DNA from: Pseudomonas furukawaii | GTDB taxonomy: Bacteria; Pseudomonadota; Gammaproteobacteria; Pseudomonadales; Pseudomonadaceae | Assembly (NCBI RefSeq): GCF_002355475.1 | Contig: NZ_AP014862.1 | Coordinates: forward strand, 5,890,001-5,954,000 | Reading direction: 5' to 3' | Length of the DNA: 64,000 bases | In this document: positions 41,869-53,331 of the stretch, one piece after another | How the letters are laid out: each line of letters starts with the position of its first letter | Position numbering within the stretch: the stretch's first letter is position 1 | Program-made: the position numbers and the translations under genes | Notes under the pieces: generated by a model | Told to the model about the DNA's origin: nothing | Databases searched by the model: none | What the model saw: the letters and a program-made list of their open reading frames with translations, nothing else

Positions 41869-42047
41869 GCTCCCTGGTGTGTTGGCCAGTCGGTGATGTC
41901 CCTGAGCCGATAAATGCAACCACGGGGGTTGCAAGTTGAGGCCGGTGTGCATGTCCGCCTGACGGAAAGCCTTAACGCCTCCTGCAACCTCCACCTTGAA
42001 CTTTAGGGTTCAAGGGCTAACCCGACAGCGGCACGACCGGGGAGTCT
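41869..42047 (+). ncRNA. ssrS: 6S RNA
   Basis: The 5' end GCTCCCTGGTG and 3' end GACCGGGGAGT can form the closing stem. Inside are the Pseudomonas 6S hallmarks TGATGTCCCTGAGCC, GGTGTGCATGTCCG and GTTCAAGGGCTAACCCGACAGCGGCACGACC. A TATACT -10 box lies at 41855-41860, about 9 bases before the start, and a run of seven T residues follows at 42049-42055. It lies between zapA and ygfA as in E. coli. 6S RNA mimics open promoter DNA and binds the sigma-70 holoenzyme in stationary phase. Ends are approximate to a few bases. Confidence 0.95.
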
Positions 42048-42056
42048 ATTTTTTTC

Positions 42057-42662
42057 ATGATCTGCGCCGGTTCCCATTCCCGCCAGAGCCTGCGCCGCCT
42101 GCTTCGCCAGGCCCGCCGCGCACTCACCCCGCAACAGCAGAAACAAGCCGCCAGGAACCTCTACCGGCAGCTCGCCCAGCATCCGCTGTATCGCCGCGCC
42201 CGACATGTGGCGCTCTACCTGCCCGCCAATGGCGAAATCGACCCGCGTCCGCTCCTGCGAGAAGCCCAGCGCCGTGGCAAGCGCACCTACCTGCCGGTAC
42301 TCAACGCCTGGCCGCGGGAGAAGATGGTGTTCCAGCGCCTGCTACCGGGTGAGCGCCTGCGTAAAAATCGCTTCCGTATCCTGGAGCCCCGCGCCAATGC
42401 AGCGCAGCAGCGCAAGATCTGGGCACTGGACCTGGTCATGCTGCCCCTGGTGGGCTTCGATGAGTGCGGCGGACGCCTCGGCATGGGAGGCGGCTTCTAT
42501 GACCGAAGCCTGGCCTATCTTGCACGCCGGAAGACCTGGCGCTCGCCCTCGCTGATCGGCCTGGCACATGAATGCCAGAAAGTGGACAGGCTGGAACTGG
42601 CCGCGTGGGACGTTCCCCTGCAGGCAACGGTGACGGACAGGCGCTGGTATCGCGGGGACTGA
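42057..42662 (+). CDS. ygfA: 5-formyltetrahydrofolate cyclo-ligase
   Basis: 201 residues. Blocks of the family: HVALYLPANGEIDPRPLL, and the phosphate/metal loop MLPLVGFDECGGRLGMGGGFYDRSLA. It converts 5-formyl-THF to 5,10-methenyl-THF. The start is two bases after the T-tract of 6S RNA, so it is probably co-transcribed with the 6S precursor. Confidence 0.93.
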   Translation: MICAGSHSRQSLRRLLRQARRALTPQQQKQAARNLYRQLAQHPLYRRARHVALYLPANGEIDPRPLLREAQRRGKRTYLPVLNAWPREKMVFQRLLPGERLRKNRFRILEPRANAAQQRKIWALDLVMLPLVGFDECGGRLGMGGGFYDRSLAYLARRKTWRSPSLIGLAHECQKVDRLELAAWDVPLQATVTDRRWYRGD

Positions 42663-42700
42663 CGAGGGCACCGCGATCCCTGCGGTACCGAGCGTCTGGA

Positions 42701-42832
42701 TCAGGGCTGTTGGGTCAGGTTGGCGGGCGCGCTGCTCTGGCGCTCCCAGAGGCTCTGGGTGTAACCGGTGGTAACCACACCCAGGCCGAAAATGATGACC
42801 AATACCCAGAGGATGTCTGGCTTGCGTTTCAT
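42701..42832 (-). CDS. Small 43-residue single-span membrane protein
   Basis: Encodes MKRKPDILWVLVIIFGLGV and further residues: a basic start, one membrane helix (about 8-24) and a polar tail ending SAPANLTQQP. GGGGGAGG lies about 6 bases before the ATG at 42832. It is below the size normally called automatically. Nothing is known of its role; it is convergent with ygfA and divergent from the EVE gene. Confidence 0.65.
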   Translation of the reverse strand: MKRKPDILWVLVIIFGLGVVTTGYTQSLWERQSSAPANLTQQP

Positions 42833-43038
42833 CGAATGCCTCCCCCTTGCAGGCAAACTTCGCGCGATGACCGAATGGCGGATTGTTGTTCTGATTTGGA
42901 CCGTACGGCGGCAGCAGCATAAAGCGCGGCATTCTCCGGCAACGTGAGCGAACACGCAATTTATGACGCCAACCGGCCGTCGGCCCGCCCACATATTGGG
43001 ATGCCCCACTCAAGGACGGACATACAGGAGCAAAGTTC

Positions 43039-43488
<450 letters not shown>

Positions 43489-43539
43489 GTCACGCATGGC
43501 CCTGTGCTATGACGGTAACGAATCCCTCGGGGCGCATTC

Positions 43540-45384
43540 ATGCCGCACTCTCATCCCGCCTGGCTGGTCCGGTCGACGCTCATCCTGCTGTTCCTGACGC
43601 TCTGCGGCACCAGCCTGCTGCTCTGGAAACAGCTCGATGACGCCCAGCAGGAGCGTGTTCGGGAGCGTGTCAGCTTCCAGGCCCGCGCCCTGGCCGGCGA
43701 ACTGCAGAGCAACCTGACCGACGAGGTGGAAAGCCTGCGCCGGCTGGCCCTGCTGTGGAACCACCGCGGCCGCCTGCCCAGGGACGAATGGAACCTGGAA
43801 GCCGAGTTCGCCCTGCAGCACTTCCTCGGCTACCAGTCCATCCAGTGGATGGGGCCCGACTTGCACATGCGCTGGGTGCGGCCGGAGAAGGGCAACGAAG
43901 CGGCCATCGGTTTCCGTCTCAGTCCCTCCCACGCCAACTACCCACTTGCGATGCAGGCCCGCGACAGTGGCGAGGCGCGCCTGTCCAACAGTTTCCCCCT
44001 GGTCCAGGGCGGGCGCGGCCTGATCCTCTACACCCCGCTCTACATTGCTACAGCCCAGCGCCCCCGCGCCTTCGACGGTTTTCTCCAAGGCGTGTTCCGC
44101 GTCGACGCCCTGATGGACCACTTGCTGGATAGCCTCGACAGCCACGACTTCAGCGTCGTGCTGCTGGAGTCCGACCAGGCCATCTACCGACAGGACCGAC
44201 CCGACAGCCTGCCCGAGCTGAGCCAACGCGTCCCCCTGCACCTGTTGAACAACAGCCATTTCGCCCTGCAGCTCGCGCCCACACGAACGCTGGTGGAAGC
44301 CTTGAGCTCACCCTTGCCCCAGGTGGTGCTCGGCGCCAGCCTGCTGACCAGCCTGCTGCTGGTGGCCGCGCTGTACCTCGCCCAGGAGAACGCCCGACGC
44401 GCCAGCGCCTTGCATGCCGGTAACCGACGGCTCAATCAGGAGATCGCGCAGCGCGAGCATGTGGAGCAGGACCTGCGGGACAGTCGCCAGCGCCTGCAAC
44501 TGGTACTGGACCTCACCGACTCCAGCCAGGACGGGCTGTTCATCTTCGATCTCGCCAGCCGCGAGATCCTCCACATGAACCAGGCCACCCACGCCAGCCT
44601 GGGCTACAGCGCCGACGCCTTCCGCCAGATGCTCAAGGAAGACCCGGAGCGGTTGCTGCCCGGGTTCCACACCTGGCTGGAACTGGTGCGCCAGGCCCGG
44701 CTCGAGGGCGAGTCAGGCATCTTCCAGCGGGAGATGCGCCGCGCCGACGGCAGCTTCCAGGCGGCGGAAATCAATGCCCAACTGGTGCGACTGAACGACA
44801 ACGAGTACCTGATCGGCGTCTCCCGCGACAACCGAGAACGACTTGAACTGGAAGCGCGGTTGCAACGCCTGTCGCAGCTGGACGGGCTGACCGGCCTCTA
44901 CAACAGGCGCTACTTCGACCGCCAGTTGCACGGCGAATGGCGCCGCCTGCGGCGCGTGGGGGCCCCGCTGGCCCTGCTGATGCTGGATGTCGACCATTTC
45001 AAGGCATTCAACGATCGCCTTGGCCACCAGGCGGGCGACGACGCACTGAGGCGACTGGCCAGGGCGCTGCAGAAAAGCCTTCAGCGGGAGGGCGACGTGG
45101 CCTGCCGCTATGGCGGGGAGGAATTCGCCATCATCCTCGCCAACACCGGTGAGGATGGCGCCTGGCACGTCGCCAGGCGCGTGATGGCGAATGTCGAGGA
45201 AATGGCGGTGGAGCACCCGGACAGCCCCTTTGGCCGACTCACCCTGAGCATTGGTATCGCCGTCTCGGAGCCCGCCCGGGAGGACCAGCCCGACGAACTG
45301 GTGTCACGCAGCGACGCCGCGCTCTATCGGGCCAAACGCGAGGGACGCAATCGCACCTGCCAGTGGGATCGCGGTCAGGGCTGA
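43540..45384 (+). CDS. Membrane CHASE-like/PAS diguanylate cyclase
   Basis: 614 residues. TM at about 11-29, periplasmic CHASE-like sensor (about 32-255, IGFRLSPSHANYPLAMQARDSG), TM at 259-281, PAS (about 318-432), and GGDEF (about 440-605). The active site GGEEF (525-529) is intact with an RxxD inhibition site (REGD, 516-519). It should make c-di-GMP in response to a periplasmic signal. Its 3' end overlaps the convergent FliL-like gene by 10 bases. Confidence 0.92.
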   Translation: MPHSHPAWLVRSTLILLFLTLCGTSLLLWKQLDDAQQERVRERVSFQARALAGELQSNLTDEVESLRRLALLWNHRGRLPRDEWNLEAEFALQHFLGYQSIQWMGPDLHMRWVRPEKGNEAAIGFRLSPSHANYPLAMQARDSGEARLSNSFPLVQGGRGLILYTPLYIATAQRPRAFDGFLQGVFRVDALMDHLLDSLDSHDFSVVLLESDQAIYRQDRPDSLPELSQRVPLHLLNNSHFALQLAPTRTLVEALSSPLPQVVLGASLLTSLLLVAALYLAQENARRASALHAGNRRLNQEIAQREHVEQDLRDSRQRLQLVLDLTDSSQDGLFIFDLASREILHMNQATHASLGYSADAFRQMLKEDPERLLPGFHTWLELVRQARLEGESGIFQREMRRADGSFQAAEINAQLVRLNDNEYLIGVSRDNRERLELEARLQRLSQLDGLTGLYNRRYFDRQLHGEWRRLRRVGAPLALLMLDVDHFKAFNDRLGHQAGDDALRRLARALQKSLQREGDVACRYGGEEFAIILANTGEDGAWHVARRVMANVEEMAVEHPDSPFGRLTLSIGIAVSEPAREDQPDELVSRSDAALYRAKREGRNRTCQWDRGQG

Positions 45385-45782
45385 ACGATCAGGTTGTTGA
45401 AGAGCAGATCGTCCACCAGCGCAGCGCCCTCCTCGCCGTTCAGCGCCTGCTGCACCTGCTTGAGCGCCTCCTGGCGGAGCTTTTCCTTGGCCTCCGAGGA
45501 GCCGAGGGTGTCATCGGTCTGCTGGGAGAAGAGCATCACCAACTGATTGCGGATCAGCGGCTCGTGGCGGGTGACCTTGTCCTGGGCCTCGGTGCCGGTG
45601 ACCTTCAGCGAGATGTCCGCCTTGAAGTACTTCAGGCGCGGGCCCGCGCCGTAGTTCCCCACCAACGAAGGCACCAGGTCGATGTAGGCCACCTTGGGCG
45701 CCTCGCCCTCCTTGGTTTCCTCCTCGGCCACGGCCAGCAGGGGCAGGGTCAGGGCCAGCAACAACGCAGTCAGTCTTTTCAC
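45375..45782 (-). CDS. FliL-family secreted protein
   Basis: 135 residues from a GTG at 45782 (MKRLTALLLALTLPLLAVA), chosen because AGGA lies upstream at suitable distance; the ATG at 45791 would have its site too close. The signal peptide is followed by a FliL-like domain (YIDLVPSLVGNYG, LKYFKADISLKVTG, PLIRNQLVMLFSQQT, REEALK-type helix). FliL proteins associate with the flagellar stator, but this stand-alone copy is not in a flagellar operon and lacks the usual membrane anchor. Confidence 0.85.
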   Translation of the reverse strand: MKRLTALLLALTLPLLAVAEEETKEGEAPKVAYIDLVPSLVGNYGAGPRLKYFKADISLKVTGTEAQDKVTRHEPLIRNQLVMLFSQQTDDTLGSSEAKEKLRQEALKQVQQALNGEEGAALVDDLLFNNLIVQP

Positions 45783-45956
45783 CTGGATCATCCTCGACTC
45801 GAATGGCGCCTAGCATAGCCACAGCCGAGGCCGTCCCCAAGACCCGCGTTTATGCAGGCCCATCAGGCACAGCCATGCTGATTGACCCACAGCACCCCCT
45901 ACCTACACTGCAAGGCCAGATGCCCGGGGCCGGTGCCCCAGCCAAGGAGTCCCCTG

Positions 45957-46934
45957 ATGAAAGCCGTCCTGTGCAAAGCCTTCGGTCCCGCCGACACCCT
46001 GGTGCTGGAGGAGGTGGCCAGCCCCGAACCGAAGAAGAACGAAGTGCTGATCGAGGTTCACGCCGCCGCGGTCAACTTCCCCGACACCCTGATCATCGAG
46101 GGCAAGTACCAGTTCAAGCCGCCCTTCCCCTTCTCCCCGGGTGGCGAGGCAGCGGGCGTCGTCGCCGCCGTGGGCGAGAAGGTCAGCCACCTGAAGCCGG
46201 GCGACCGGGTCATGGCACTGACCGGCTGGGGCAGCTTCGCCGAGCAGGTGGCCGCACCGGCCTACAATGTGATGCCGATTCCCAAGGGTATCGACTTCAA
46301 TTCCGCCGCCGCCTTCGGCATGACCTACGGCACCTCCATGCATGCCCTCAAGCAGCGCGCCAACCTCAAGGCCGGCGAGACCCTGCTGGTACTCGGCGCT
46401 TCCGGCGGCGTCGGCCTGGCGGCGGTGGAGATCGGCAAGGCCATGGGCGCACGGGTGATCGCCGCCGCCAGCAGCGCGGAGAAACTCGAGGTGGCCAGGG
46501 CCGCCGGTGCCGACGAGCTGATCAACTACAGCAGCGAAGACCTCAAGGAGCGGGTCAAGGCCCTGACCGGTGGCCAGGGTGCCGACGTGATCTACGACCC
46601 GGTGGGCGGCGACCTCTTCGACGCGGCCGTGCGCGCCATCAACTGGAACGGCCGCCTGTTGGTGGTGGGTTTCGCCAGCGGCCGCATCCCGGAGCTGCCG
46701 GTGAACCTCGCCCTGCTCAAGGGGGCCTCGGTGGTCGGCGTGTTCTGGGGCTCGTTCGCCCAGCGTCAGCCCCAGGACAACCTGGCCAACTTCCAGCAGC
46801 TGTTCGCCTGGTACGCCGAGGGCAAGCTGAAACCCCTGGTGTCCCGGACCTTCCCGCTGGAGCGCGCGGCGGACGCCATCAACTGCCTGGCCAGCCGCCA
46901 GGCAGTGGGCAAGGTGGTGGTCGAGGTCCGCTGA
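45957..46934 (+). CDS. NADPH:quinone reductase-like zinc-independent MDR protein
   Basis: 325 residues from the ATG at 45957, preceded by AAGGAG. The GroES-like N-terminal domain (LCKAFGPADTLVLEEV, AAVNFPDTLIIEGKYQ) is followed by a Rossmann domain with GASGGVGLAAVEIGKAMGA and the family block GADVIYDPVGGDLF. It lacks the zinc-binding cysteines of alcohol dehydrogenases. Substrate is uncertain; quinones or enoyl compounds are usual. Confidence 0.9.
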   Translation: MKAVLCKAFGPADTLVLEEVASPEPKKNEVLIEVHAAAVNFPDTLIIEGKYQFKPPFPFSPGGEAAGVVAAVGEKVSHLKPGDRVMALTGWGSFAEQVAAPAYNVMPIPKGIDFNSAAAFGMTYGTSMHALKQRANLKAGETLLVLGASGGVGLAAVEIGKAMGARVIAAASSAEKLEVARAAGADELINYSSEDLKERVKALTGGQGADVIYDPVGGDLFDAAVRAINWNGRLLVVGFASGRIPELPVNLALLKGASVVGVFWGSFAQRQPQDNLANFQQLFAWYAEGKLKPLVSRTFPLERAADAINCLASRQAVGKVVVEVR

Positions 46935-46967
46935 CTCCCGGTGCGCGCAGCGCACCCCGGGCAAAGG

Positions 46968-46991
46968 AAAGGCCGCCCAAGGGCGGCCTTT
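46968..46991. terminator. Bidirectional terminator
   Basis: AAAGGCCGCCC (46968-46978), loop AA, GGGCGGCCTTT (46981-46991). It sits between the convergent quinone reductase and the ferredoxin-type reductase genes. Confidence 0.8.
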
Positions 46992-47005
46992 GGCGCGCGC
47001 CGACC

Positions 47006-47974
47006 TCAGGACCTCGGCGCGTAGGCGAACACGTCCGCACGCATCTGGTGGGCATCCATGCCCGCCGCCACCAGGGCATCGAGGGTGGCGTAAACCATGG
47101 CGGGGGACCCGCTGGCATAGACGTGCAGCGCCTTGAGGTCGGGGAAGTCCTCGCACACCGCCTCGTGCAGCAGGCCGCAACGACCCTTCCAGCCACAGGC
47201 ATCGCTCACGACCTGATGGAGGACGAGGTTCTCCAGGCGCTTCCATTCGTCCCAGTGGGCCAGCTCGTAGAAGTCGCCCGGCTGGCGCACACCCCAGTAG
47301 AGGTGCACGGGATAGCGGAAGCCGCTGGCCCGGCAGTGCTCGATCAGGCTGTGCATCTGGCCCATGCCGGTGCCGGCGGCGATCAGCACCAGCGGGCCGT
47401 CGGGCAGCTCCGCCAGGTGGGTATCGCCAAGGGGCATCCTCACCCGCGCCATGCCCGTGCGCCGCAACTGCTCCAGCAGGGCGACGGCGCCGTTCTCGCG
47501 ACCAAGGATATGCAGCTCGATATCACGCCCGGCGCTGGGCGCCGAAGCGATGGAGAAGGCCGAGGACTCGCCATCTTCCCGCTCGATCAGCAGGTACTGC
47601 CCGGCGTGGTAGCGCGGCGGCTTGCCCGCCGGCGTCCGCAAGCGCACACGCCAGACATCGCCGCCCACCGGCGTGCACTCGGTGAGCTGGCAGCCCAGGC
47701 TGCGCACGGGCAGCTCCCCCGGAGCCAGCACGCCATCCCAGTGCAGCACGCAATCTTCGAGGGGCTCGGCCAGGCAGGTGAGCAGTTCGCCCTGGCTCAA
47801 CTCGGCGCCGTTCTGGCGCACCCGCCCCTCCACCAGCAAGGCCGCACAGACATGGCAATTGCCGTTGCGGCAGCTTTGCGGGCATTCGTAGCCGAGGCGC
47901 CGAGCCGCATCGAGGATGCGCTCGTTGGGAGCCGTCTGGATGACCGCTCCCGAGGGTTGCAGGGTGACACGCAT
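47006..47974 (-). CDS. 2Fe-2S ferredoxin/flavin reductase fusion
   Basis: 322 residues. The N-terminal plant-type ferredoxin domain has cysteines C35-x4-C40-x2-C43-x23-C67. It is followed by an FAD-binding barrel (YHAGQYLLIEREDGESSAFSIAS) and an NAD-binding domain (LVLIAAGTGMGQMHSLIEHC). It is often annotated as CDP-6-deoxy-glucoseen reductase-like but is better seen as a flavin/ferredoxin reductase related to Fre. Its ATG overlaps the ubiD stop (TGATG), so it is coupled to ubiD; a role in supplying reduced flavin for the UbiX/UbiD step is inference. Confidence 0.9.
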   Translation of the reverse strand: MRVTLQPSGAVIQTAPNERILDAARRLGYECPQSCRNGNCHVCAALLVEGRVRQNGAELSQGELLTCLAEPLEDCVLHWDGVLAPGELPVRSLGCQLTECTPVGGDVWRVRLRTPAGKPPRYHAGQYLLIEREDGESSAFSIASAPSAGRDIELHILGRENGAVALLEQLRRTGMARVRMPLGDTHLAELPDGPLVLIAAGTGMGQMHSLIEHCRASGFRYPVHLYWGVRQPGDFYELAHWDEWKRLENLVLHQVVSDACGWKGRCGLLHEAVCEDFPDLKALHVYASGSPAMVYATLDALVAAGMDAHQMRADVFAYAPRS

Positions 47975-49440
47975 CAATCGATTCCCAGTGATGACCAGAG
48001 CTCATCGACGCGGCGCTTGACCGCATCGTCCTGGACGATGACCCGGCCCCACTCGCGACTGGTTTCACCCGGCCACTTGTGGGTGGCATCCAGCCCCATC
48101 TTCGAGCCCAGGCCGGAGACCGGCGAGGCGAAGTCGAGGTAGTCGATCGGCGTGTTGTCGATCATCACGGTGTCGCGCTTGGGGTCCATGCGCGTGGTGA
48201 TGGCCCAGATCACGTCGTTCCAGTCCCGCGCATTGACGTCGTCATCGGTGACGATAACGAACTTGGTGTACATGAACTGTCGCAGGAACGACCAGACGCC
48301 CAGCATCACGCGCTTGGCGTGGCCCGGGTACTGCTTCTTCATGGTCACCACCGCCATGCGGTAGGAGCAGCCTTCGGGCGGCAGGTAGAAGTCGGTGATC
48401 TCGGGGAACTGCTTCTGCAGGATCGGCACGAAGACTTCGTTCAGCGCCACGCCGAGGATCGCCGGCTCGTCCGGCGGCCGGCCGGTGTAGGTGCTGTGGT
48501 AGATCGGCTTCTGCCTGCGGGTGATGCGCTCGACGGTGAACACCGGGAAGGTATCGACCTCGTTGTAGTAGCCCGTGTGGTCGCCGTAGGGCCCCTCGGG
48601 CGCGGTCTCGCCTGGATGGATCACGCCCTCCAGCACGATCTCGGCGCTGGCGGGCACCTGCAGATCGGAGCCGACGGCCTTTACCAGTTCGGTGCGGTGG
48701 CCCCGCAGGAGGCCGGCGAAGGCGTACTCGGACAGGGTGTCCGGCACCGGGGTCACGGCGCCGAGGATGGTGGCCGGGTCGGCTCCCAGGGCCACGCAGA
48801 CCGGATAGGGCGTATTCGGGTGCTTCTGGCACCACTCGCGATAATCCAGCGCCCCGCCCCGGTGGCTCAGCCAACGCATGATGACCTTGTTGCGGCCAAG
48901 CACCTGCTGGCGGTAGATGCCGAGGTTCTGCCGCTCCTTGTTGGGGCCGCGGGTGATGGTCAGGCCCCAGGTGATCAGCGGCGCCACGTCGCCCGGCCAG
49001 CAATGCTGGATCGGCAGCCTGCCGAGGTCGACCTCGTCGCCCTCCTCTATCACTTCATGGCAGGGGGCGTCCTTCAGCACCTTGGGCGCCATGCTGATGA
49101 CCTTCTTGAAGATCGGCAGCTTGGACCAGGCGTCCTTGAGCCCCTTGGGTGGCTCGGGCTCCTTGAGGAAGGCCAGCAGCTTGCCGATTTCCCGCAGCTC
49201 GGCGACGTCATCCGCGCCCATGCCCAGGGCCACGCGACCCGGGGTGCCGAACAGGTTGCCGAGCACGGGGATATCGAAGCCGGTGGGGTTTTCGAAGAGC
49301 AACGCCGGACCCTGCTTGCGCAGGGTGCGGTCACAGATTTCGGTCATTTCCAGGACCGGGGACACCGGAGTGGCGATGCGCTTGAGCTCGCCACGCCGTT
49401 CCAGGCCACTGATGAATTCGCGCAGATCGCGATACTGCAT
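47974..49440 (-). CDS. ubiD: 3-octaprenyl-4-hydroxybenzoate decarboxylase
   Basis: 488 residues from [14 protein letters not shown], matching the known length. Family blocks include [48 protein letters not shown] and the acidic/catalytic region [22 protein letters not shown]. It uses prenylated FMN made by UbiX to decarboxylate the ubiquinone precursor. It precedes the reductase gene in an operon and lies downstream of rho on the same strand, separated by the rho terminator. Confidence 0.95.
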   Translation of the reverse strand: MQYRDLREFISGLERRGELKRIATPVSPVLEMTEICDRTLRKQGPALLFENPTGFDIPVLGNLFGTPGRVALGMGADDVAELREIGKLLAFLKEPEPPKGLKDAWSKLPIFKKVISMAPKVLKDAPCHEVIEEGDEVDLGRLPIQHCWPGDVAPLITWGLTITRGPNKERQNLGIYRQQVLGRNKVIMRWLSHRGGALDYREWCQKHPNTPYPVCVALGADPATILGAVTPVPDTLSEYAFAGLLRGHRTELVKAVGSDLQVPASAEIVLEGVIHPGETAPEGPYGDHTGYYNEVDTFPVFTVERITRRQKPIYHSTYTGRPPDEPAILGVALNEVFVPILQKQFPEITDFYLPPEGCSYRMAVVTMKKQYPGHAKRVMLGVWSFLRQFMYTKFVIVTDDDVNARDWNDVIWAITTRMDPKRDTVMIDNTPIDYLDFASPVSGLGSKMGLDATHKWPGETSREWGRVIVQDDAVKRRVDELWSSLGID

Positions 49441-49529
49441 GCTTGAGCCTCTCGGGGCGTGCAGGTCGGGGCGCAAAGTTTAGCGCCGAACTGGGTTATT
49501 CAGAAGGCCGCGACGAATCGCGCAAACGC

Positions 49530-49553
49530 AAAGGCCGGGTTTCCCCGGCCTTT
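49530..49553 (-). terminator. Terminator of rho
   Basis: AAAGGCCGGG (49530-49539), loop TTTC, CCCGGCCTTT (49544-49553), 18 bases after the rho stop on the minus strand. Confidence 0.85.
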
Positions 49554-49570
49554 CTGATACGCACCAGACC

Positions 49571-50830
<1,260 letters not shown>

Positions 50831-51017
50831 AGGAATGACGTAGTAGGAATGGAGAGGAGAAAGCTCTTGAGCTTTAGAGGCCGCGCCGCAGAGAAGGCGA
50901 CAGGATCGCTTTAGTTATTCGAGTAGGGTGCGTCGGCGACGGCGTGGAGGGCTGCATGAGAAAAAGCAGCGGCCCGAATTTAACACCGGTGGGACGGGGA
51001 GTCCAGTAGCGGAAAAT

Positions 51018-51048
51018 GAAAATACCCCGCAGGGCGCGGGGTATTTTC
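51018..51048 (-). terminator. Terminator of trxA
   Basis: GAAAATACCCCGC (51018-51030), loop AGGGC, GCGGGGTATTTTC (51036-51048). It has T-rich stretches on both sides and lies 47 bases after the trxA stop. Confidence 0.85.
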
Positions 51049-51094
51049 AGGACGCTGCCGATACCGGATTGGCGACCCGGCGGGCCGCCCGGAA

Positions 51095-51421
51095 TCAGAT
51101 GTTGGCGTCGAGGAACGCAGCCAGCTGGGACTTGGACAGGGCGCCGACCTTGGTGGCTTCGACGTTGCCGTTCTTGAACAGCATCAGGGTCGGGATGCCG
51201 CGCACGCCGTACTTCGGCGGGGTGTCCTGGTTTTCGTCGATGTTCAGCTTGCAGACTTTCAGCTTGCCCTGGTAGTCCTTGGCGATCTCGTCCAGGACCG
51301 GAGCAATCATCTTGCACGGACCGCACCACTCGGCCCAGTAGTCGACCAGCACCGCGCCGTCGGCCTTGAGCACGTCCTGCTCGAAGCTGGCATCGGTGAC
51401 ATTGGTGATGAATTCGCTCAT
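51095..51421 (-). CDS. trxA: Thioredoxin 1
   Basis: 108 residues with the active site WCGPC (C33, C36) and the cis-Pro region [11 protein letters not shown]. It reduces cytoplasmic disulfides. GGAG precedes the ATG. A TATGAT -10 box on the minus strand lies at 51460-51465. It is upstream of rho on the same strand, the order found in enterobacteria. Confidence 0.97.
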   Translation of the reverse strand: MSEFITNVTDASFEQDVLKADGAVLVDYWAEWCGPCKMIAPVLDEIAKDYQGKLKVCKLNIDENQDTPPKYGVRGIPTLMLFKNGNVEATKVGALSKSQLAAFLDANI

Positions 51422-51768
51422 GGAAGTTCTCCGTGGTTCGGAAGCAAAAAAGTGGGGCCATCATATCCCGGCTTTCCCGGGACCGAAAGCCAGGGACGAT
51501 TGAGCGTTGCTATGGGGAACCCGGGCAAAACTGATGGATAGGCCCCGTCGCGTCAATCCGCGGAAGGTAGAAGGCAGGAGGATGCGGGCCGGACACGCAC
51601 CTGTCATATCCCACCTATAGTGTGATCAGCCGGTCATTCGCCGAAAAAGAGCCCAGCGGCGAGCCGCGCGGAGCCGGGCATGTCCTGGCACGAACGTACC
51701 TCGATTCGCATTGGCGCCACCCGGCAACCGTGGCAGGATTGCCCGGTTCAGCCTCGAGACCCGACACC
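51422..51768. promoter_or_regulatory. 347-base divergent region between trxA and ppx
   Basis: No gene is supported. The trxA side holds TATGAT (51460-51465, minus). The ppx side holds TATAGT (51616-51621, plus) 148 bases before the ppx start, with no clear -35. A reading frame continues upstream of ppx to 51622, but it is not conserved with known Ppx proteins. Confidence 0.5.
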
Positions 51769-53271
51769 ATGCCGCAGAAAAACGCCCCAATCCCTTCCCT
51801 GATCGCCGCGATCGACCTGGGCTCGAACAGCTTCCACATGGTGGTGGCCAAAGCCGACCACGGCGAGATCCGCATCCTGGAACGGCTCGGCGACAAGGTG
51901 CAGTTGGCGGCGGGGCTGGACGAGGCCCGCAACCTCAACGAAGAGTCCATGCAGCGTGGCCTTGACTGCCTGCGCCGCTTCGCCCAGATGATCGCCGGCC
52001 TGCCGGAAGGCGCCGTGCGCATCGTCGGCACCAACGCCCTGCGCGAGGCCCACAACCGCGCCGAATTCATCCGCCGCGCCGAGGCGATCCTCGGTCACCC
52101 GGTGGAAGTGATTTCCGGCCGCGAGGAAGCGCGCCTGATCTACCTCGGCGTGTCCCACACCCTGCCCGATACGCCCGGTCGCCGCCTGGTGGCGGACATC
52201 GGTGGCGGCAGCACCGAATTCATCATCGGCCAGCGCTTCGAGTCGCAACTGCGGGAAAGCCTGCAGATGGGCTGCGTCAGCTACACCCAACGCTATTTCC
52301 GCGACGGCAAGATCACGCCCGCCCGCTACGCCCAGGCCTACACGGCGGCCCGTCTTGAGCTGATGGGCATCGAGTACAGCCTGCGACGCCTCGGCTGGCA
52401 GGAGGCCGTGGGCGCCTCGGGCACCCTTCGCGCCGTGGGCCTGGCGATCAAGGCCGCCGGACTGGGCAACGGCGAGATCAACCCCGAAGGCCTGGCCTGG
52501 CTCAAGCGCAAGCTGTTCAAACTGGGGGACGTGGAGAAGATCGACCTGGATGGCGTCAAACCCGACCGCCGCCCCATCTTCCCGGCTGGCCTGGCCATCG
52601 CCGAAGCGATCTTCGACGCCCTCGAACTCAACCGCATGACCCACTCCGAAGGCGCCCTGCGGGAAGGCGTGCTCTACGACCTGCTCGGCCGGCATCACCA
52701 TGAGGACGTGCGCGAGCGCACCCTGAGCGCGCTGATGGAGCGCTGCCATGTGGACGTCGAGCAAGCCGCGCGGGTGGAGGCCAAGGCTCTGGAGGCACTG
52801 GAACAGGTGGCTTCGAGCTGGGGCCTGGACGATGACTGGCACCGCGACCTGCTGCTGTGGAGCGCGCGCGTCCACGAGATCGGCATGGACATCGCCCACT
52901 ACCACTACCACAAGCACGGCGCCTACCTGATCGAACATTCCGACCTGGCCGGCTTCTCCCGCCAGGATCAACTGATGCTCGCCCTGCTGGTACGCGGTCA
53001 CCGCCGCAACATCCCCAAGGACCGCTTCGCCGAGTTCGGCGAGGAAGGCGTCAAGCTGCTGCGTCTCTGCGTGCTGCTGCGCTTCGCCATCCTCTTCCAC
53101 CACATCCGTGGTACCTCGGCCATGCCGGCCGTCACCCTCGAGGCCGACGGCAACAGCCTGTCGCTTCAGTTCCCGAAAGGCTGGCTGGAGGCCAACCCGT
53201 TGACCCAGGCGGACTTCGAGCAGGAGGCCGAGTGGCTGAAACGCATCGACTTCGTGCTGAAGGTGAGCTGA
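51769..53271 (+). CDS. ppx: Exopolyphosphatase
   Basis: 500 residues from the ATG at 51769. Actin-like ATPase fold with phosphate loops [19 protein letters not shown] and [14 protein letters not shown], plus [14 protein letters not shown]. The C-terminal HD-like region includes [23 protein letters not shown]. It removes terminal phosphates from polyphosphate and can hydrolyse pppGpp. It is convergent with ppk, the polyphosphate synthase. Confidence 0.95.
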   Translation: MPQKNAPIPSLIAAIDLGSNSFHMVVAKADHGEIRILERLGDKVQLAAGLDEARNLNEESMQRGLDCLRRFAQMIAGLPEGAVRIVGTNALREAHNRAEFIRRAEAILGHPVEVISGREEARLIYLGVSHTLPDTPGRRLVADIGGGSTEFIIGQRFESQLRESLQMGCVSYTQRYFRDGKITPARYAQAYTAARLELMGIEYSLRRLGWQEAVGASGTLRAVGLAIKAAGLGNGEINPEGLAWLKRKLFKLGDVEKIDLDGVKPDRRPIFPAGLAIAEAIFDALELNRMTHSEGALREGVLYDLLGRHHHEDVRERTLSALMERCHVDVEQAARVEAKALEALEQVASSWGLDDDWHRDLLLWSARVHEIGMDIAHYHYHKHGAYLIEHSDLAGFSRQDQLMLALLVRGHRRNIPKDRFAEFGEEGVKLLRLCVLLRFAILFHHIRGTSAMPAVTLEADGNSLSLQFPKGWLEANPLTQADFEQEAEWLKRIDFVLKVS

Positions 53272-53295
53272 GCGCGGACCTTTCCACTGCATGCA

Positions 53296-53319
53296 AAACG
53301 GGGCCCGAAGGCCCCGTTT
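53296..53319. terminator. Bidirectional terminator between ppx and ppk
   Basis: AAACGGGGCC (53296-53305), loop CGAA, GGCCCCGTTT (53310-53319). It is shared by the convergent ppx and ppk. Confidence 0.85.
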
Positions 53320-53331
53320 CGCATTCTGCGA

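Noticed and set aside
45803-48142. A 779-residue plus-strand frame across the quinone reductase and ferredoxin-type reductase genes
   Set aside because: It crosses two clearly identified genes in the wrong frames and a bidirectional terminator.
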